A stretch of 64,000 bases of DNA from Cyanobium sp. Aljojuca 7A6 (GTDB taxonomy: Bacteria; Cyanobacteriota; Cyanobacteriia; PCC-6307; Cyanobiaceae), in assembly GCF_024346455.1 (NCBI RefSeq), contig NZ_JAGQCY010000003.1, forward strand, positions 218,872-282,871. Reading direction: 5' to 3'. Below, piece by piece: positions 38,018 to 47,107 of the stretch (position 1 is its first letter; every line of letters begins with the position of its first letter). The notes below the pieces were generated by a model that was given only the letters and a program-made list of their open reading frames with translations, was not told the DNA's origin and did not search any database. The translations under genes were made by a program, and so were the position numbers.

Positions 38018-38638
38018 TTAAGAGCTTGCAATCTTCTGCCACCCCGCTTCGGTGAGGTGGCAGTCCCATTCATCGATCCAGCCGTCGAAGGGGATGTCCC
38101 AGGGATCACGGGGCAGGGTCGCCGCTGTGCAGGCTGCGGGGAGCACCGCCAGCGCCGGGACCGCCGCCCAGAGCGGATCGGCCCGCAGCCGGTCGTACCA
38201 GCCACCGCCCGAGCCCAGCCTCAGACCGCAGGGGGCCACCGCCAGGGCGGGCACCAGCAGCAGGGCCATGGCGCCTGGCGATCGCTCCTGGCCGTGCCGC
38301 TGGCCCGCTGCCAGTGCGAGAGGTGCCGGAATGCCGCAGGCGTCGTTGGCCAGGGGCTCGCCCGGAACCCAGGCCCGGTACACCAGCGCACCGTCAGCTA
38401 CCGCCGGCAGGGCCAGCCGGCCGCTCCAGGCCTGGACCAGGGGACGCAGGTCGGGCTCGCTGCCGATGGGCCAGTAGAGCCCGAGATCCCCCCCACGCCC
38501 ACCCAGCAGGGTCCCCAGGTGCCGTTGCGCCGTCGCCAGGATTCCGGGGGCCGCTTCCGGCAGGCTCTGCCGCCGCCGCTGGCGGAACAGGCGACGCAAC
38601 TCCTGCTTGGTGGCTCCACCGGCGGCTGGCGCCCTCAC
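38018..38638 (-). CDS. 5-formyltetrahydrofolate cyclo-ligase
   Basis: This enzyme converts 5-formyl-THF and ATP to methenyl-THF. The 206-residue frame starts at a GTG (38638) that overlaps the ruvC stop as GTGA. Family features are the basic N-terminal [32 protein letters not shown], and the nucleotide-site loop [15 protein letters not shown], followed by [13 protein letters not shown]. It is the last gene of the long leftward operon starting near 43.9 kb. Confidence 0.9.
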   Translation of the reverse strand: MRAPAAGGATKQELRRLFRQRRRQSLPEAAPGILATAQRHLGTLLGGRGGDLGLYWPIGSEPDLRPLVQAWSGRLALPAVADGALVYRAWVPGEPLANDACGIPAPLALAAGQRHGQERSPGAMALLLVPALAVAPCGLRLGSGGGWYDRLRADPLWAAVPALAVLPAACTAATLPRDPWDIPFDGWIDEWDCHLTEAGWQKIASS

Positions 38639-39117
38639 CGCTGGAACCACCCGGTCAGGGCCACCGCCAGGGCGTCGGCGGCGTCGTCGGGGCGGGGGGG
38701 GATCTGCAGATCCAGCTCCCGCATCACCGCCGCCAGCACCTCGTCCTTCTCGGCGTGGCCCGATCCAGCCAGTGCCAGCTTGATCTGCATCGGCGGGAAC
38801 TCCACCACCGGGATGGCGAAGCGGGCCAGGGTCATCATCACCACCCCCCGGGCCTGGACCACCGCGATGGTGGTGCTGGAGCGGTAGAAGAAAAACTTCT
38901 CCACCGCCGCCAATTCGGGCCGCCAGCGGCGCACGATCACCCGCAGGTCGCGGGCGATTTCCACCATGCGGTCGCCGTCGCTGCGACCGGGTTCGGTGCG
39001 GATCATGCCGCAATCGAGCAAGTGCTGGTGGCCACCGCCTGCAGCGGAGCGACCCTCCACATCAATCACCCCATAGCCGACGCGGGCGAGGCCGGGATCG
39101 ATGCCAAGGATCCTCAC
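38635..39117 (-). CDS. ruvC: Holliday junction resolvase RuvC
   Basis: RuvC cuts four-way DNA junctions. The 160-residue protein carries the catalytic acids in [23 protein letters not shown] and the C-terminal [13 protein letters not shown]. Start and length match the family. It begins ten bases after the chlI stop and overlaps the cyclo-ligase gene by 4 nt. Confidence 0.96.
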   Translation of the reverse strand: MRILGIDPGLARVGYGVIDVEGRSAAGGGHQHLLDCGMIRTEPGRSDGDRMVEIARDLRVIVRRWRPELAAVEKFFFYRSSTTIAVVQARGVVMMTLARFAIPVVEFPPMQIKLALAGSGHAEKDEVLAAVMRELDLQIPPRPDDAADALAVALTGWFQR

Positions 39118-39127
39118 ACCGCGCTCC

Positions 39128-40213
39128 TCACCCCGTCAGGGCCAGCTGGAAGGCGGCGGGGTCGCCTCCGGCGTGGTCAAAGACCTTGCAGAACATCTTC
39201 ACCACCCGATCGCCGGAGTCGATCTGCTCGAGGGGGTCCTTGCGCAGCCGGTGACGCAGGCAGCAGGCCACCACGCGGGCCACGTCGTCGTCGCTCACCT
39301 CGAGATGGCCCTCGAAGGCTGCCAGGGCCCGGGCCGCCCGGTTGGTGACGATGTCGCCCCGCAGCCCGTCCACGTCGAGTTCGCCGCAGACCGCCGAGAT
39401 GCGAATGCGCAGATCGTCGTCGATGCGCACCTGGGGCAGCCGTTCCTGGGCTTCCACCACGCGGGCTTGCAGGGCCTCCTGGGTGCTCTGCAGCCGGTCG
39501 CTGAAGCTGTCGGGGTCGGCATCGAAGCCGGTGCGCTGGTCCACCACCTGCACCCGCAGCTCGGGATCGCGCACCGTGCGCACCTCCACGCTCATGCCGA
39601 AGCGGTCGAGAAGCTGGGGGCGCAACTCCCCCTCCTCCGGGTTGCCGGAGCCGATCAGGACGAAACGGGCCGGGTGGCGCACCGATACGCCCTCGCGCTC
39701 CACCGTGTTCCACCCTGAAGCGGCCGAATCGAGCAGCACGTCGACCAGGTGGTCGTCGAGCAGGTTCACCTCGTCGACGTAGAGCAGGCCCCGGTTGGCC
39801 TTGGCCAGCAGGCCCGGCTCAAAGGCCCGCACGCCTTCACTGAGGGCCTTCTCGATGTCGATCGTGCCGCAGAGCCGGTCCTCGGTGGCCCCCAGGGGCA
39901 GGTCGACCATCGGCACCTGGCGGGCTTCCACGGGCAGCTGTTCCCCCCGTTCCGCCCTCTGGCGCACCTCGCTGCTCTGCAGGTCGGGGTCGCTCGGCGA
40001 GCTGTTGTAGGGATCCCCCTCCACCACGTCGATCGCCGGCAGCAGATCGGCCAGGGCCCGAATGGTGGTGGATTTGCCCGTGCCCCGGTCGCCCATGATC
40101 ATCACCCCGCCGATGCGGGGGTCGATCACGTTGAGCAGCAGCGCCAGCTTCATCTCCTCCTGCCCCACGATGGCGGTGAAGGGGAAGACCCTGCGCTTCC
40201 TGGTTGGCGTCAC
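39128..40213 (-). CDS. chlI: Magnesium chelatase subunit I
   Basis: ChlI is the AAA+ motor of Mg-chelatase, which inserts Mg into protoporphyrin IX. The 361-residue protein shows [18 protein letters not shown], Walker [17 protein letters not shown], the CxxC-free ChlI insert ([20 protein letters not shown]), Walker [13 protein letters not shown] and sensor [12 protein letters not shown]. Its start overlaps the DUF3370 gene by ATGA. It lies in the middle of an operon of otherwise unrelated genes. Confidence 0.96.
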   Translation of the reverse strand: MTPTRKRRVFPFTAIVGQEEMKLALLLNVIDPRIGGVMIMGDRGTGKSTTIRALADLLPAIDVVEGDPYNSSPSDPDLQSSEVRQRAERGEQLPVEARQVPMVDLPLGATEDRLCGTIDIEKALSEGVRAFEPGLLAKANRGLLYVDEVNLLDDHLVDVLLDSAASGWNTVEREGVSVRHPARFVLIGSGNPEEGELRPQLLDRFGMSVEVRTVRDPELRVQVVDQRTGFDADPDSFSDRLQSTQEALQARVVEAQERLPQVRIDDDLRIRISAVCGELDVDGLRGDIVTNRAARALAAFEGHLEVSDDDVARVVACCLRHRLRKDPLEQIDSGDRVVKMFCKVFDHAGGDPAAFQLALTG

Positions 40214-41667
40214 GGGCTGGTTGCGGGCGGTGCCACGGATTGTTTCACAGCCGCCCCTGGGGCCGCGCCCGGGGCCACCGGGATCAGCGACAGCACCTGG
40301 GGCGGCGTGGCGTCGGCTGGATAGATCAGCCGCACCCGCAGTTGCCGTTCCTGGCCGGGGCGCAGGCTGACGGTGCCCAGAGTCGGCCCCTCCTGACCGG
40401 CCCGCAGCACGAGGTGAAAGCTCCGTCGCCCGCCGGGGCCGCCGGCGGCATTGTCGAGGCCGCTGACCTCCACGGTTCCCCGGAACATCACCGCCCGCGC
40501 CGGCTTGGTGTTGAAGCGCAGGCCCCCCAGGGGCTGGTCGGTCTTGAGCGGAGATTCCAGGGCCACGGCGAGCCGCGCCGGTTGGCCCGTGTCGTTGCGC
40601 AGCGGCAGGCTGAGGTCGTAGGCAACGCCATAGTTGCCGTGGGCGGCCCAGGCGGTGCCTGGATAGAAGGAGAGCAGGGGGGCCGTCTGCACCTGGCCGG
40701 TGCCCAGGGTGCCCCGCTCCAGGGAACTGATCGGCCAGGAGATCGGCGCCCGACTCACCGACAGGGTCGGACGGCCTGGATCGGTGATCCGCCCCTGCCA
40801 GGCGCTGCCCACCTGCACCCCGCTGACCCGGGAGTAGATCATCGGGCCGCTGGCCCCCCTGGGGCTGGGAGTGTGCTCCTTCGGGCTGAGGCCACCCTGC
40901 AGCAGCCGCTGCCAGACGGCAGCGTCCGGCGGCCGGTCCACGGGGCCGAAGGCCGCCAGGGTGGCCACGTCCACCGGGCCGTCGCTGTTGAGGCGCAGCT
41001 GCAGGTTGAGGCCGTTGAGCAACGGATCGAGGCCGCGCACGGGCAGCGGCAGCACCATCAGGGTGCTCAGCTGTCCCGGCGGCAGGGTCCAGCCCTCCGG
41101 CACCAGGGGGCTGCGCTGCCGTGCCAGCAGTTCGGTGGCCACCCGGCTGCCGGGGCCAGCCCAGATCGGCGTGCTGCCTTGCTCCATCAGGGCCGGCAGG
41201 GGCAGGAAGGGGGCCGACGGCTGGTCGGCGTTCAGCGACTGGGACAGGGCGGTGGACCCTGCCACCGTCCGCAGCTTCACCGGAGCGTTGCCCCGTGGCG
41301 CCGCCACCACCGCCAGCCAGAGGGTGGAATCGAGGCTTTCCGGGCTGCCCGCGTAGATGTGATGACTGAACAGCTCAAAGGGGCCGTTGACCGCAGTGTT
41401 CAGGTGCGCCGAGGGGTCACCCAGGGGGCGGCCGGCGTAGCCCCGCTGGCCATCAAAGGTGGAGAGCAGGATGCCGGGCCCCTTGATCACCTCGGGGTTG
41501 TTGTCATTCAGCATCGGCACGGCGTCCAGCTGACCGGGCAGGGGTGCCACAGTGCCCGGCCGGAGCACCGGTGGCGGCGGGGCGGCAGCGGGCTGGGGCT
41601 GGGCGAGCAGGGGCGCGGCCAGGACGGACAGCCAGGGCAGCAGCAGGGCAGGAGCGACGGCTTTCAT
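40210..41667 (-). CDS. DUF3370 secreted protein
   Basis: A 485-residue cyanobacterial protein with a signal peptide (ALLLPWLSVLAAPLLA) and a proline-rich start. The DUF3370 landmarks follow: ALPGQLD-like PLPGQLDAVPMLNDNNPEVI, GILLSTFDGQRGYAG, HLNTAVNGPFELFSHHIYAG and a beta-rich body. The function is unknown, and a periplasmic or outer-envelope site is likely. It is translationally coupled on both sides (serine hydrolase upstream, chlI downstream). Confidence 0.8.
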   Translation of the reverse strand: MKAVAPALLLPWLSVLAAPLLAQPQPAAAPPPPVLRPGTVAPLPGQLDAVPMLNDNNPEVIKGPGILLSTFDGQRGYAGRPLGDPSAHLNTAVNGPFELFSHHIYAGSPESLDSTLWLAVVAAPRGNAPVKLRTVAGSTALSQSLNADQPSAPFLPLPALMEQGSTPIWAGPGSRVATELLARQRSPLVPEGWTLPPGQLSTLMVLPLPVRGLDPLLNGLNLQLRLNSDGPVDVATLAAFGPVDRPPDAAVWQRLLQGGLSPKEHTPSPRGASGPMIYSRVSGVQVGSAWQGRITDPGRPTLSVSRAPISWPISSLERGTLGTGQVQTAPLLSFYPGTAWAAHGNYGVAYDLSLPLRNDTGQPARLAVALESPLKTDQPLGGLRFNTKPARAVMFRGTVEVSGLDNAAGGPGGRRSFHLVLRAGQEGPTLGTVSLRPGQERQLRVRLIYPADATPPQVLSLIPVAPGAAPGAAVKQSVAPPATSP

Positions 41668-42728
41668 GGGCCTTTGACGAGGGTTTTGGTGACGGCGCCG
41701 GCCATCGACCGGATCAGTTCGGCGGAGCGGGGGTCATTGAAGGGACCTTTCACCATCAGGGCCAGCACGGCCCTCTGGCCGTTGGGGAGCTGGATCAGGG
41801 CGGCGTCGGAGTAGGCGATGCCGATGTCGCCGGTCTTGTTGTAGACGGTGATGCCCTTGGGCAGCAGCTCGCTGTCGGGATCGGAGGAGTCCTTGCCCAT
41901 CCCCATCAGCAGGCCAAGGGGAATCAGGGTGTTGGTGCGAGACGTGGCCATGATTTCCCGGAACAGATCCCGGGCCCGCGGGGTGAGCTTGTCACCGGTG
42001 TCCACCAGGGCAATGGAGCGGGCCAGGTCGCGGGAGCTGGTGGTGTTGGTGCCGTCGAGATCCGGCAGCCAGTTGTTCACCACCGTGGCCGTCAGGCCGA
42101 GGTCGCGGAAACGTCCGTTGAGGGTGGTCTTGCCCCCCAGGCGGCGGATCAGCAGGTTGGTGGCGGTGTTATCGCTCACCCGGATCATCTCCGTGGCGGC
42201 TTCGAAGAAGGGGAAGCGGGTGCCCAGCGGCTTGTTGGCCATCCAGCCGGCCCCACCGCCCACCACCTCCTTGGTGAGGGGCATGGGTTCGTTCCAGCGC
42301 AACTTGCCGTGATCGAGATCCTCCAGGCCCGCCAGCAGGATCGGCACCTTGATGGAGCTGGCCGCCGACAGGGGCAGGTCAGGTTGCAGCTGGGCGAAAC
42401 GGCCGTCGTCGAGCACCAGCAGGAAGGCGCTGGCGGTCAGATCCTTCTGGGCGGCGGCCATCCGGGTCCACTGCTGGCTGAGACCGACGAGCTCCTGGCG
42501 CGGCTCAAACCGTCCCAGGGCCATCGCTCCGGTGCCCGGTTTCTTCACCACCGGGGTGTCCGGCGCTGGTGTGCCGAGCGCCCCCTGGACAAGGCGGGGC
42601 TCCAGCAGCTTGAGGGCCGTGCCCACGATCACGCCCAGACCCACCCCCAGCACGATCAGCCGCAGCACCAGGCCCACGGGGCGAAGCCAGGGGTTGCTGG
42701 GGGGACGGGATGGACGGCCGGCACTCAC
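41664..42728 (-). CDS. Serine hydrolase, class A beta-lactamase fold
   Basis: A membrane-anchored serine hydrolase. After an N-terminal helix (RPVGLVLRLIVLGVGLGVIV) the catalytic set of the penicillin-interacting fold is complete: SSIK (nucleophile Ser and Lys), SDN in MIRVSDNTATN, and KTG in VYNKTGDIG. It may act on peptidoglycan and need not confer resistance. I chose the GTG at 42728. The longer frame from 42830 would overlap trmJ by 55 bases. The stop overlaps DUF3370 by ATGA. Confidence 0.82.
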   Translation of the reverse strand: MSAGRPSRPPSNPWLRPVGLVLRLIVLGVGLGVIVGTALKLLEPRLVQGALGTPAPDTPVVKKPGTGAMALGRFEPRQELVGLSQQWTRMAAAQKDLTASAFLLVLDDGRFAQLQPDLPLSAASSIKVPILLAGLEDLDHGKLRWNEPMPLTKEVVGGGAGWMANKPLGTRFPFFEAATEMIRVSDNTATNLLIRRLGGKTTLNGRFRDLGLTATVVNNWLPDLDGTNTTSSRDLARSIALVDTGDKLTPRARDLFREIMATSRTNTLIPLGLLMGMGKDSSDPDSELLPKGITVYNKTGDIGIAYSDAALIQLPNGQRAVLALMVKGPFNDPRSAELIRSMAGAVTKTLVKGP

Positions 42729-42775
42729 GGAATCAGGACCCTGGGGCAATGGTTCGACGGTTCGACTGTTCGACG

Positions 42776-43519
42776 CTAGTGGTCCTGGGACGAAGGGAAA
42801 GGGCGACGACTCGCCCAGCGCAACTGGCACACCAGGCCACGCAGCAGGGCCACCTCCGGGCCACTGACCTGGCCGCGCTGCAGCAGGGCCCGCAGTTTGG
42901 CCATTCGGGCATGGGCCGTGTGGGGCAGCAGGAATCCGACCTCCAGCAGCAACTCCTGGGCGTCGCTGAGCATGGCTTCGAGCACCCCCCGGGAGCAGGA
43001 GGCCGGGGGGCCGGCGGCCACCGCCGGAGCCGGGGCCTGCCGTACCAGTCGGTGCAGGTCGTGCAGCACCACGGCCACCGCGTGGGAGAGGTTGAGGGAG
43101 CCGTGGGGCGTGGGGGTCGGAATCTGCAGCAGCCGGCCAGCCTGCAGCAGCTCGTCATTGCTCAGACCCCGGTCCTCCCGGCCGAACACCAGCGCCGACG
43201 GCAGGGCCTGGTCGCCGGCCAGCAGCCAGGTCAGGGCGTCATCGGGGTCCTCGAGCGGCAGGGGCTCCCCCTCCGGACGGCCGCTGGTGGCCACCACCCG
43301 CCCGCAGTCGGCCAGGGCGGCGGCGAGGGTGGGGAACACCTGCGCCTGCAGCAGCAGGGGGAACCCCTTCACGGCCATCAGCCGGGCCTCGTCGCCCAGG
43401 GGATCGCAGCGCGGCGCGACCAGCCGCAGATCCCCAAGGCCGTAGGTGCGGCAGAGCCTGGCCACGCTGCCCACGTTGAGGGGGCCGGCGGGTTCGACCA
43501 GGACCAGCTTGAGGCTCAA
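42776..43519 (-). CDS. TrmJ/TrmH-family SPOUT RNA methyltransferase
   Basis: A 247-residue SPOUT methyltransferase with the knot motifs NVGSVARLCRTYGLGDLRLV, ALVFGREDRGLSNDEL and SLNLSHAVAVVLHDLHRL. The RLV extension with a helical C-terminal tail is TrmJ-like. TrmJ methylates the ribose at position 32 of tRNA, but the exact target is not certain here. It is coupled by ATGA to the cytochrome gene upstream. Confidence 0.88.
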   Translation of the reverse strand: MSLKLVLVEPAGPLNVGSVARLCRTYGLGDLRLVAPRCDPLGDEARLMAVKGFPLLLQAQVFPTLAAALADCGRVVATSGRPEGEPLPLEDPDDALTWLLAGDQALPSALVFGREDRGLSNDELLQAGRLLQIPTPTPHGSLNLSHAVAVVLHDLHRLVRQAPAPAVAAGPPASCSRGVLEAMLSDAQELLLEVGFLLPHTAHARMAKLRALLQRGQVSGPEVALLRGLVCQLRWASRRPFPSSQDH

Positions 43520-43941
43520 GGCAGCGAATGCAGAAACGCCAGCAGATCAGCCATGGCCTGGGGTTCCGGCTGGAAGCTCGGCATCGGTGGGGTCCGGCCG
43601 CTGACCACCTGCTGGATCAGCTGGCGATCGTTCTTGCGCCGGTCAACACCATGCAGATTCGGGCCCACCAGGCCCTGGGCCGCCAGGCCATGGCAGCCGG
43701 CGCAGTTGAGCCGGAACAGGCGGCCACCGTCCGTGGCCGAGCCGGTGAGATCCAGGGTCTGGCGAATGTAGGGATCGCTGCGGGCCGCCGGCAGCACCAC
43801 CACCACCAGCAGGATGCAGGCCACCGCGGCCAGGGTCGCCAGGGCTGCCGCGAGGCTGCGGCGCTGGGCGGCGGGCTGGTTGGCCTCGCTGATGGTGGCG
43901 GGCGTCACGGTGGCGGGGGTGGTGGGGGACGGGCTGATCAC
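43516..43941 (-). CDS. cytM: Membrane-anchored c-type cytochrome (CytM-like)
   Basis: From the GTG at 43941 this gives 141 residues. A Ser/Thr/Pro-rich N-terminus is followed by a membrane anchor (LAAALATLAAVACILLVVVV) and a small class I cytochrome c domain. The heme site is NCAGCHG, and the distal methionine lies in TPPMPSF. CytM is a low-abundance cyanobacterial cytochrome that modulates electron flow. The start codon is uncertain because the frame is open upstream. Confidence 0.8.
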   Translation of the reverse strand: MISPSPTTPATVTPATISEANQPAAQRRSLAAALATLAAVACILLVVVVLPAARSDPYIRQTLDLTGSATDGGRLFRLNCAGCHGLAAQGLVGPNLHGVDRRKNDRQLIQQVVSGRTPPMPSFQPEPQAMADLLAFLHSLP

Positions 43942-44016
43942 AGTGCTGCGGTGGGTCTCGCGTGGTCGGGGGGAGTCGTGGAAGAATTGTGCATCGCCTG
44001 AAGCTTCTGCCCCTCC

Positions 44017-44130
44017 ATGATCGAACCCCTTCTCTGCGGCATCGTGCTTGGACTGATTCCCGTCACCCTGGTGGGGCTGTTCGTGGCGGCCTGGAACCAG
44101 TACCGCCGCGGTAGTGCCCTCGGGGGCTGA
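44017..44130 (+). CDS. petG: Cytochrome b6f complex subunit V
   Basis: A 37-residue single-helix protein, [20 protein letters not shown] continuing to AAWNQYRRG, which is the PetG pattern. It is a small core subunit needed for b6f stability. It is divergent from cytM, with about 75 bases between the starts, and converges on rsmD. Confidence 0.96.
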   Translation: MIEPLLCGIVLGLIPVTLVGLFVAAWNQYRRGSALGG

Positions 44131-44171
44131 TCCAGGGGCTTTGATCCCGGGCTGGGCAACGGAGCAGAAGG

Positions 44172-44789
44172 TCAAGGTGGGGATCCCTCCGGGTGAGGGG
44201 GTCCGCCTTGGGCAGGGAGCTCATGGAGTAACACCAGCGTAGTGCTGCCATAGCGGCGACAGTCCCGCCGTTGCCAACCCGGGGGATCGGGCGGAACCCC
44301 GTCCGAGGCGCATTCCCACAGCAGGGTTCCGCCCGGCGCCAGCCAGCCTCCCGATCGAACCGCTGCAGCGATCGGTCCGTGCAGTCCGGCCGCGTAGGGC
44401 GGATCCACGTAAATCAGATCGAACCTGATGGGCGCAGCCGTGCCCTGCCGGGTCTCCAGCCAGCGCATCACATCCGCCTGGACCACCTGCACGTGCTGGG
44501 CCTCCACCCCTTCAGGGACTGTCCGTCCGCCCAGGGTCGCGTCCAGGTTGCTTCTGGCCACGGCGGCGATGCGGCGATCCCGTTCCACTGCCACCACCTG
44601 CGATGCGCCTCGCTGCAGGGCCTCACAGGCCATCACGCCGCTGCCGCAGCACAGATCCAGCCAGCGGCTGCCAGGGATCTCGGCGGCCAGCAGATTCATC
44701 ACCGCCAGCCTCACCCGGGCTGAGGTGGGCCTCGCGGTGCTGCCGGGGGGGCTCTGCAGGCGGCGCCCCCCGCTCACCCGCAGGGTCAC
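44172..44789 (-). CDS. rsmD: 16S rRNA (guanine966-N2)-methyltransferase
   Basis: RsmD methylates G966 of 16S rRNA. The 205-residue protein has the N-terminal LRVSGGRRLQSP with RPTSARVRLAVMNLL, the SAM motif WLDLCCGSGVMACEALQRGA and the catalytic DLIYVDPPYAAG. Its start overlaps the hisH stop by ATGA. Confidence 0.92.
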   Translation of the reverse strand: MTLRVSGGRRLQSPPGSTARPTSARVRLAVMNLLAAEIPGSRWLDLCCGSGVMACEALQRGASQVVAVERDRRIAAVARSNLDATLGGRTVPEGVEAQHVQVVQADVMRWLETRQGTAAPIRFDLIYVDPPYAAGLHGPIAAAVRSGGWLAPGGTLLWECASDGVPPDPPGWQRRDCRRYGSTTLVLLHELPAQGGPPHPEGSPP

Positions 44790-45409
44790 GGGGACGCCAC
44801 CCAGTCGAGCCAGCGGCGCAGCATCGCTTCCCCCACCGGCCCTGACTTCTCCGGGTGGAACTGGCAGGCGGCGATGCTGCCGCTCCAGACCGCCGCGGTG
44901 ACCAGGGTGCCGGCGTAATCAACCAGGGCCGTGGTGGCTTCCGGCAAGGCGGGTGCGGCGGCGAAGGAGTGCACGAAGTAGACCCAGGCCTCCGGGGTGC
45001 CGGCGTCCAGCAGTGGGCTGGCGGTGGCCGGGATCAGGGGAGCCCAGCCCATGTGAGGCAGGGGATGGCCCGCCACCCGCGGCAGGGTTGTGACCCGGCC
45101 GGCCAGCACCCCCAGTCCTTCGGCCTGGCCCTCCTCGCTGGCTTCAAACAGCAACTGCAGCCCCAGGCAGATCCCCAGCAGGGGCCGTCCACTGGCGCAG
45201 GAGCGGCGCAGAGCCAGCTCCAGCCCCGCTGCGCGCAGCCGCTCCATGGCTGGATCGAAGGCCCCCACCCCCGGCAGCACCAGGGCGTCACAGGCTTCCA
45301 GGTCGGCCGGGCCGTGCACGCAGACCAGCTCGGCGCCGAGCCGGGCAAAAGTGCGTTGCACCGAATGCAGGTTGCCCATGCCGTAGTCGATCAGGCCGAT
45401 GCGGCTCAT
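44786..45409 (-). CDS. hisH: Imidazole glycerol phosphate synthase glutaminase subunit
   Basis: HisH supplies ammonia from glutamine to HisF in histidine synthesis. The 207-residue protein begins IGLIDYGMGNLHSV. The nucleophile is in GICLGLQLLFE, and the histidine and glutamate are in CQFHPEKSGPVGEAML. It is ATGA-coupled to rsmD downstream and follows the LOG gene, whose end it overlaps by 4 nt. Confidence 0.95.
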   Translation of the reverse strand: MSRIGLIDYGMGNLHSVQRTFARLGAELVCVHGPADLEACDALVLPGVGAFDPAMERLRAAGLELALRRSCASGRPLLGICLGLQLLFEASEEGQAEGLGVLAGRVTTLPRVAGHPLPHMGWAPLIPATASPLLDAGTPEAWVYFVHSFAAAPALPEATTALVDYAGTLVTAAVWSGSIAACQFHPEKSGPVGEAMLRRWLDWVASP

Positions 45410-46464
45410 GGCTGGCTGCCGGTGGGGACCCGTTCAGCTGGATGCTCCAGGGCCGATGAGGCAGGCAGATCGAGGCCGTTGAGGTGGTCGATGAACTGGT
45501 AAAGACGGCCGACGCGGCGTTTGTCGAAGCGCAGCTGCAGGCAGGGACGCAGCAGGCCGTTGTCGTCGACCCCCTCGCCGCTCTGGATGGAGCCTTGATC
45601 CAGGAGGTCGGCGAAGCTGCGGTTCAGCTCCGGCAACAGGGCGCGCGGCACCTCGGCGTTGAGCAGCAGCTCGATGCGGTCCTGACCCAGCTGGGCGCTA
45701 TGGAACACCCGGTAGAAGCGGCAGATCTGGGCCACCGCCTCCGCGGCGCTGGAGGCTTCCACCATCAGATCCACATCCTCCGGTGAGATCAGTTCCCGGG
45801 TGGCGAGTTCCTGGTGCACATTCCGCTTCCAGACCTTCCAGAAATCGTCGCCGGGAGGGCAGAGCAGCACCAGGGGGATCGGTGAGGTGCGACCCGTCTG
45901 GATGAGCGTGAGGCACTCGAACAGTTCATCCAGGGTGCCGAATCCCCCCGGCATCACCACGAGGGCATCGCTCTCCATCAGGAAGAACAGCTTGCGGGTG
46001 AAGAAATAGCGGAAGTAGAGGAGGCGGTCCTCGCAGGCGCTCACGTAGGGGTTGGGATGCTGCTCGAAGGGCAGGTCCACGTTGAGGCCGATGCTGTGTT
46101 CACAACCGGCGCCGCTGTTGGCGCCCTCCATGACGCCCGCTCCTGCTCCAGTCATCACCTCAAAACCGGCTTCCACCGCCTGCCGAGCCACGGCTTCGGC
46201 CAGGAGGTAGCAGGGATCGCTCTGGCGGGTGCGGGCCGAGCCGAAAACGCTGATCTTGCGGGCGCTGCGGCGCGGACGGAAGACTTCCAGGGCTTCGCTG
46301 ATATCGGCCAGACAGCCGGCGATCAGGCGCCATTCCTCCTCTTCTTTCTCCTGACGCGCCACCTGGAGCAGGGACACCACTGCCCGCTCGATCTGGCGAC
46401 GCTGGGGGTGCCCGTGGAGCTCGTCGGCGAGGGCCTGCAGGGGGCTTCTGCCCGCCGCCGGCAC
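45406..46464 (-). CDS. LOG family protein (TIGR00730 type)
   Basis: LOG proteins include cytokinin riboside 5'-phosphate phosphoribohydrolases. This one has SVFGSARTRQSDPCY, VMTGAGAGVMEGANSGA and the catalytic PGGFGTLDELFECL. It is longer than classical LOG, with an N-terminal helical region (ERAVVSLLQVARQEKEEEEW) and a C-terminal extension. Start choice is uncertain: a GTG at 46464 avoids overlap with trxA, whereas an upstream ATG at 46566 would lie inside trxA. Confidence 0.85.
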   Translation of the reverse strand: MPAAGRSPLQALADELHGHPQRRQIERAVVSLLQVARQEKEEEEWRLIAGCLADISEALEVFRPRRSARKISVFGSARTRQSDPCYLLAEAVARQAVEAGFEVMTGAGAGVMEGANSGAGCEHSIGLNVDLPFEQHPNPYVSACEDRLLYFRYFFTRKLFFLMESDALVVMPGGFGTLDELFECLTLIQTGRTSPIPLVLLCPPGDDFWKVWKRNVHQELATRELISPEDVDLMVEASSAAEAVAQICRFYRVFHSAQLGQDRIELLLNAEVPRALLPELNRSFADLLDQGSIQSGEGVDDNGLLRPCLQLRFDKRRVGRLYQFIDHLNGLDLPASSALEHPAERVPTGSQP

Positions 46465-46501
46465 TGGGTTCGGGGAAAGGGGCGGCGTCAGCGGAACGGG
46501 G

Positions 46502-46825
46502 TCAGAGGTATTTGGAGATGGTGCCGGACAGGGTGTTCTTGGGAACGGCACCGACGACGGTGTCAACCTTCTGGCCGCCCTTGAACAGCATCAGCGTGGG
46601 AATGCTGCGGATGCCGTACTGGCTGGCGACGTTGGGGTTCTCGTCGGTGTTGAGCTTGTAGACGCGGATCTTGCCTTCGTATTCCTTGGCGATCTCATCG
46701 ACGATCGGCGCCACCATGCGGCAGGGACCACACCAGGGTGCCCAGAAATCAACCAGCACGGGCACATCACTCTTGAGCACGTCTTGCTCGAAGGAGGCGT
46801 CGGTGACGGCAGCGGCGCTGGACAT
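46502..46825 (-). CDS. trxA: Thioredoxin
   Basis: A 107-residue m-type thioredoxin with the active site [11 protein letters not shown], the cis-proline region [13 protein letters not shown] and the terminal helix [10 protein letters not shown]. It is a general disulfide reductase serving light-linked regulation. AAGGA precedes the ATG, and a TAGATT box (46855-46850, minus) is a plausible -10. Confidence 0.96.
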   Translation of the reverse strand: MSSAAAVTDASFEQDVLKSDVPVLVDFWAPWCGPCRMVAPIVDEIAKEYEGKIRVYKLNTDENPNVASQYGIRSIPTLMLFKGGQKVDTVVGAVPKNTLSGTISKYL

Positions 46826-46962
46826 TCCTTGCAGACTCGGGATGAAATGAATCTAGCAACCGGGTTCGGCCGCTCTCCCCTGGGAAGGAGTCAGCGTTGC
46901 AGGCCGTAGCGGAACCGGAGGCTCCAGGGAGCAGAGCTACGGGTCGAACGGCGGGGAAAGAC

Positions 46963-46984
46963 AAAAAGCCCGGACACGCCGGGC
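46963..46984 (-). terminator. Rho-independent terminator of guaB3
   Basis: On the minus strand GCCCGG-CGTGT-CCGGGC (46984-46968) forms a six-base perfect GC stem with a five-base loop, followed by TTTTT (46967-46963). It lies about 125 bases past the guaB3 stop and before trxA. This is the clearest intrinsic terminator in the window, and it separates the two genes transcriptionally. The rest of the 282-base gap shows only the trxA upstream region. Confidence 0.8.
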
Positions 46985-47107
46985 CGGGGGGTGTGAGGAG
47001 TGTGCGAGCCGGAGCCCCCACACCAAGAGGTTAGCCTCCATCTCGCCTTGAGGCAGCGTTGTCCAGCTCTGCGACGGCCCTGCCGGGTCCGGCTGGACTG
47101 CGCTGTG

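Noticed and set aside
41664..42728. A true beta-lactamase conferring antibiotic resistance.
   Set aside because: The SxxK, SDN and KTG motifs only prove the serine hydrolase fold. Membrane anchoring and its housekeeping operon argue for a cell-wall role.
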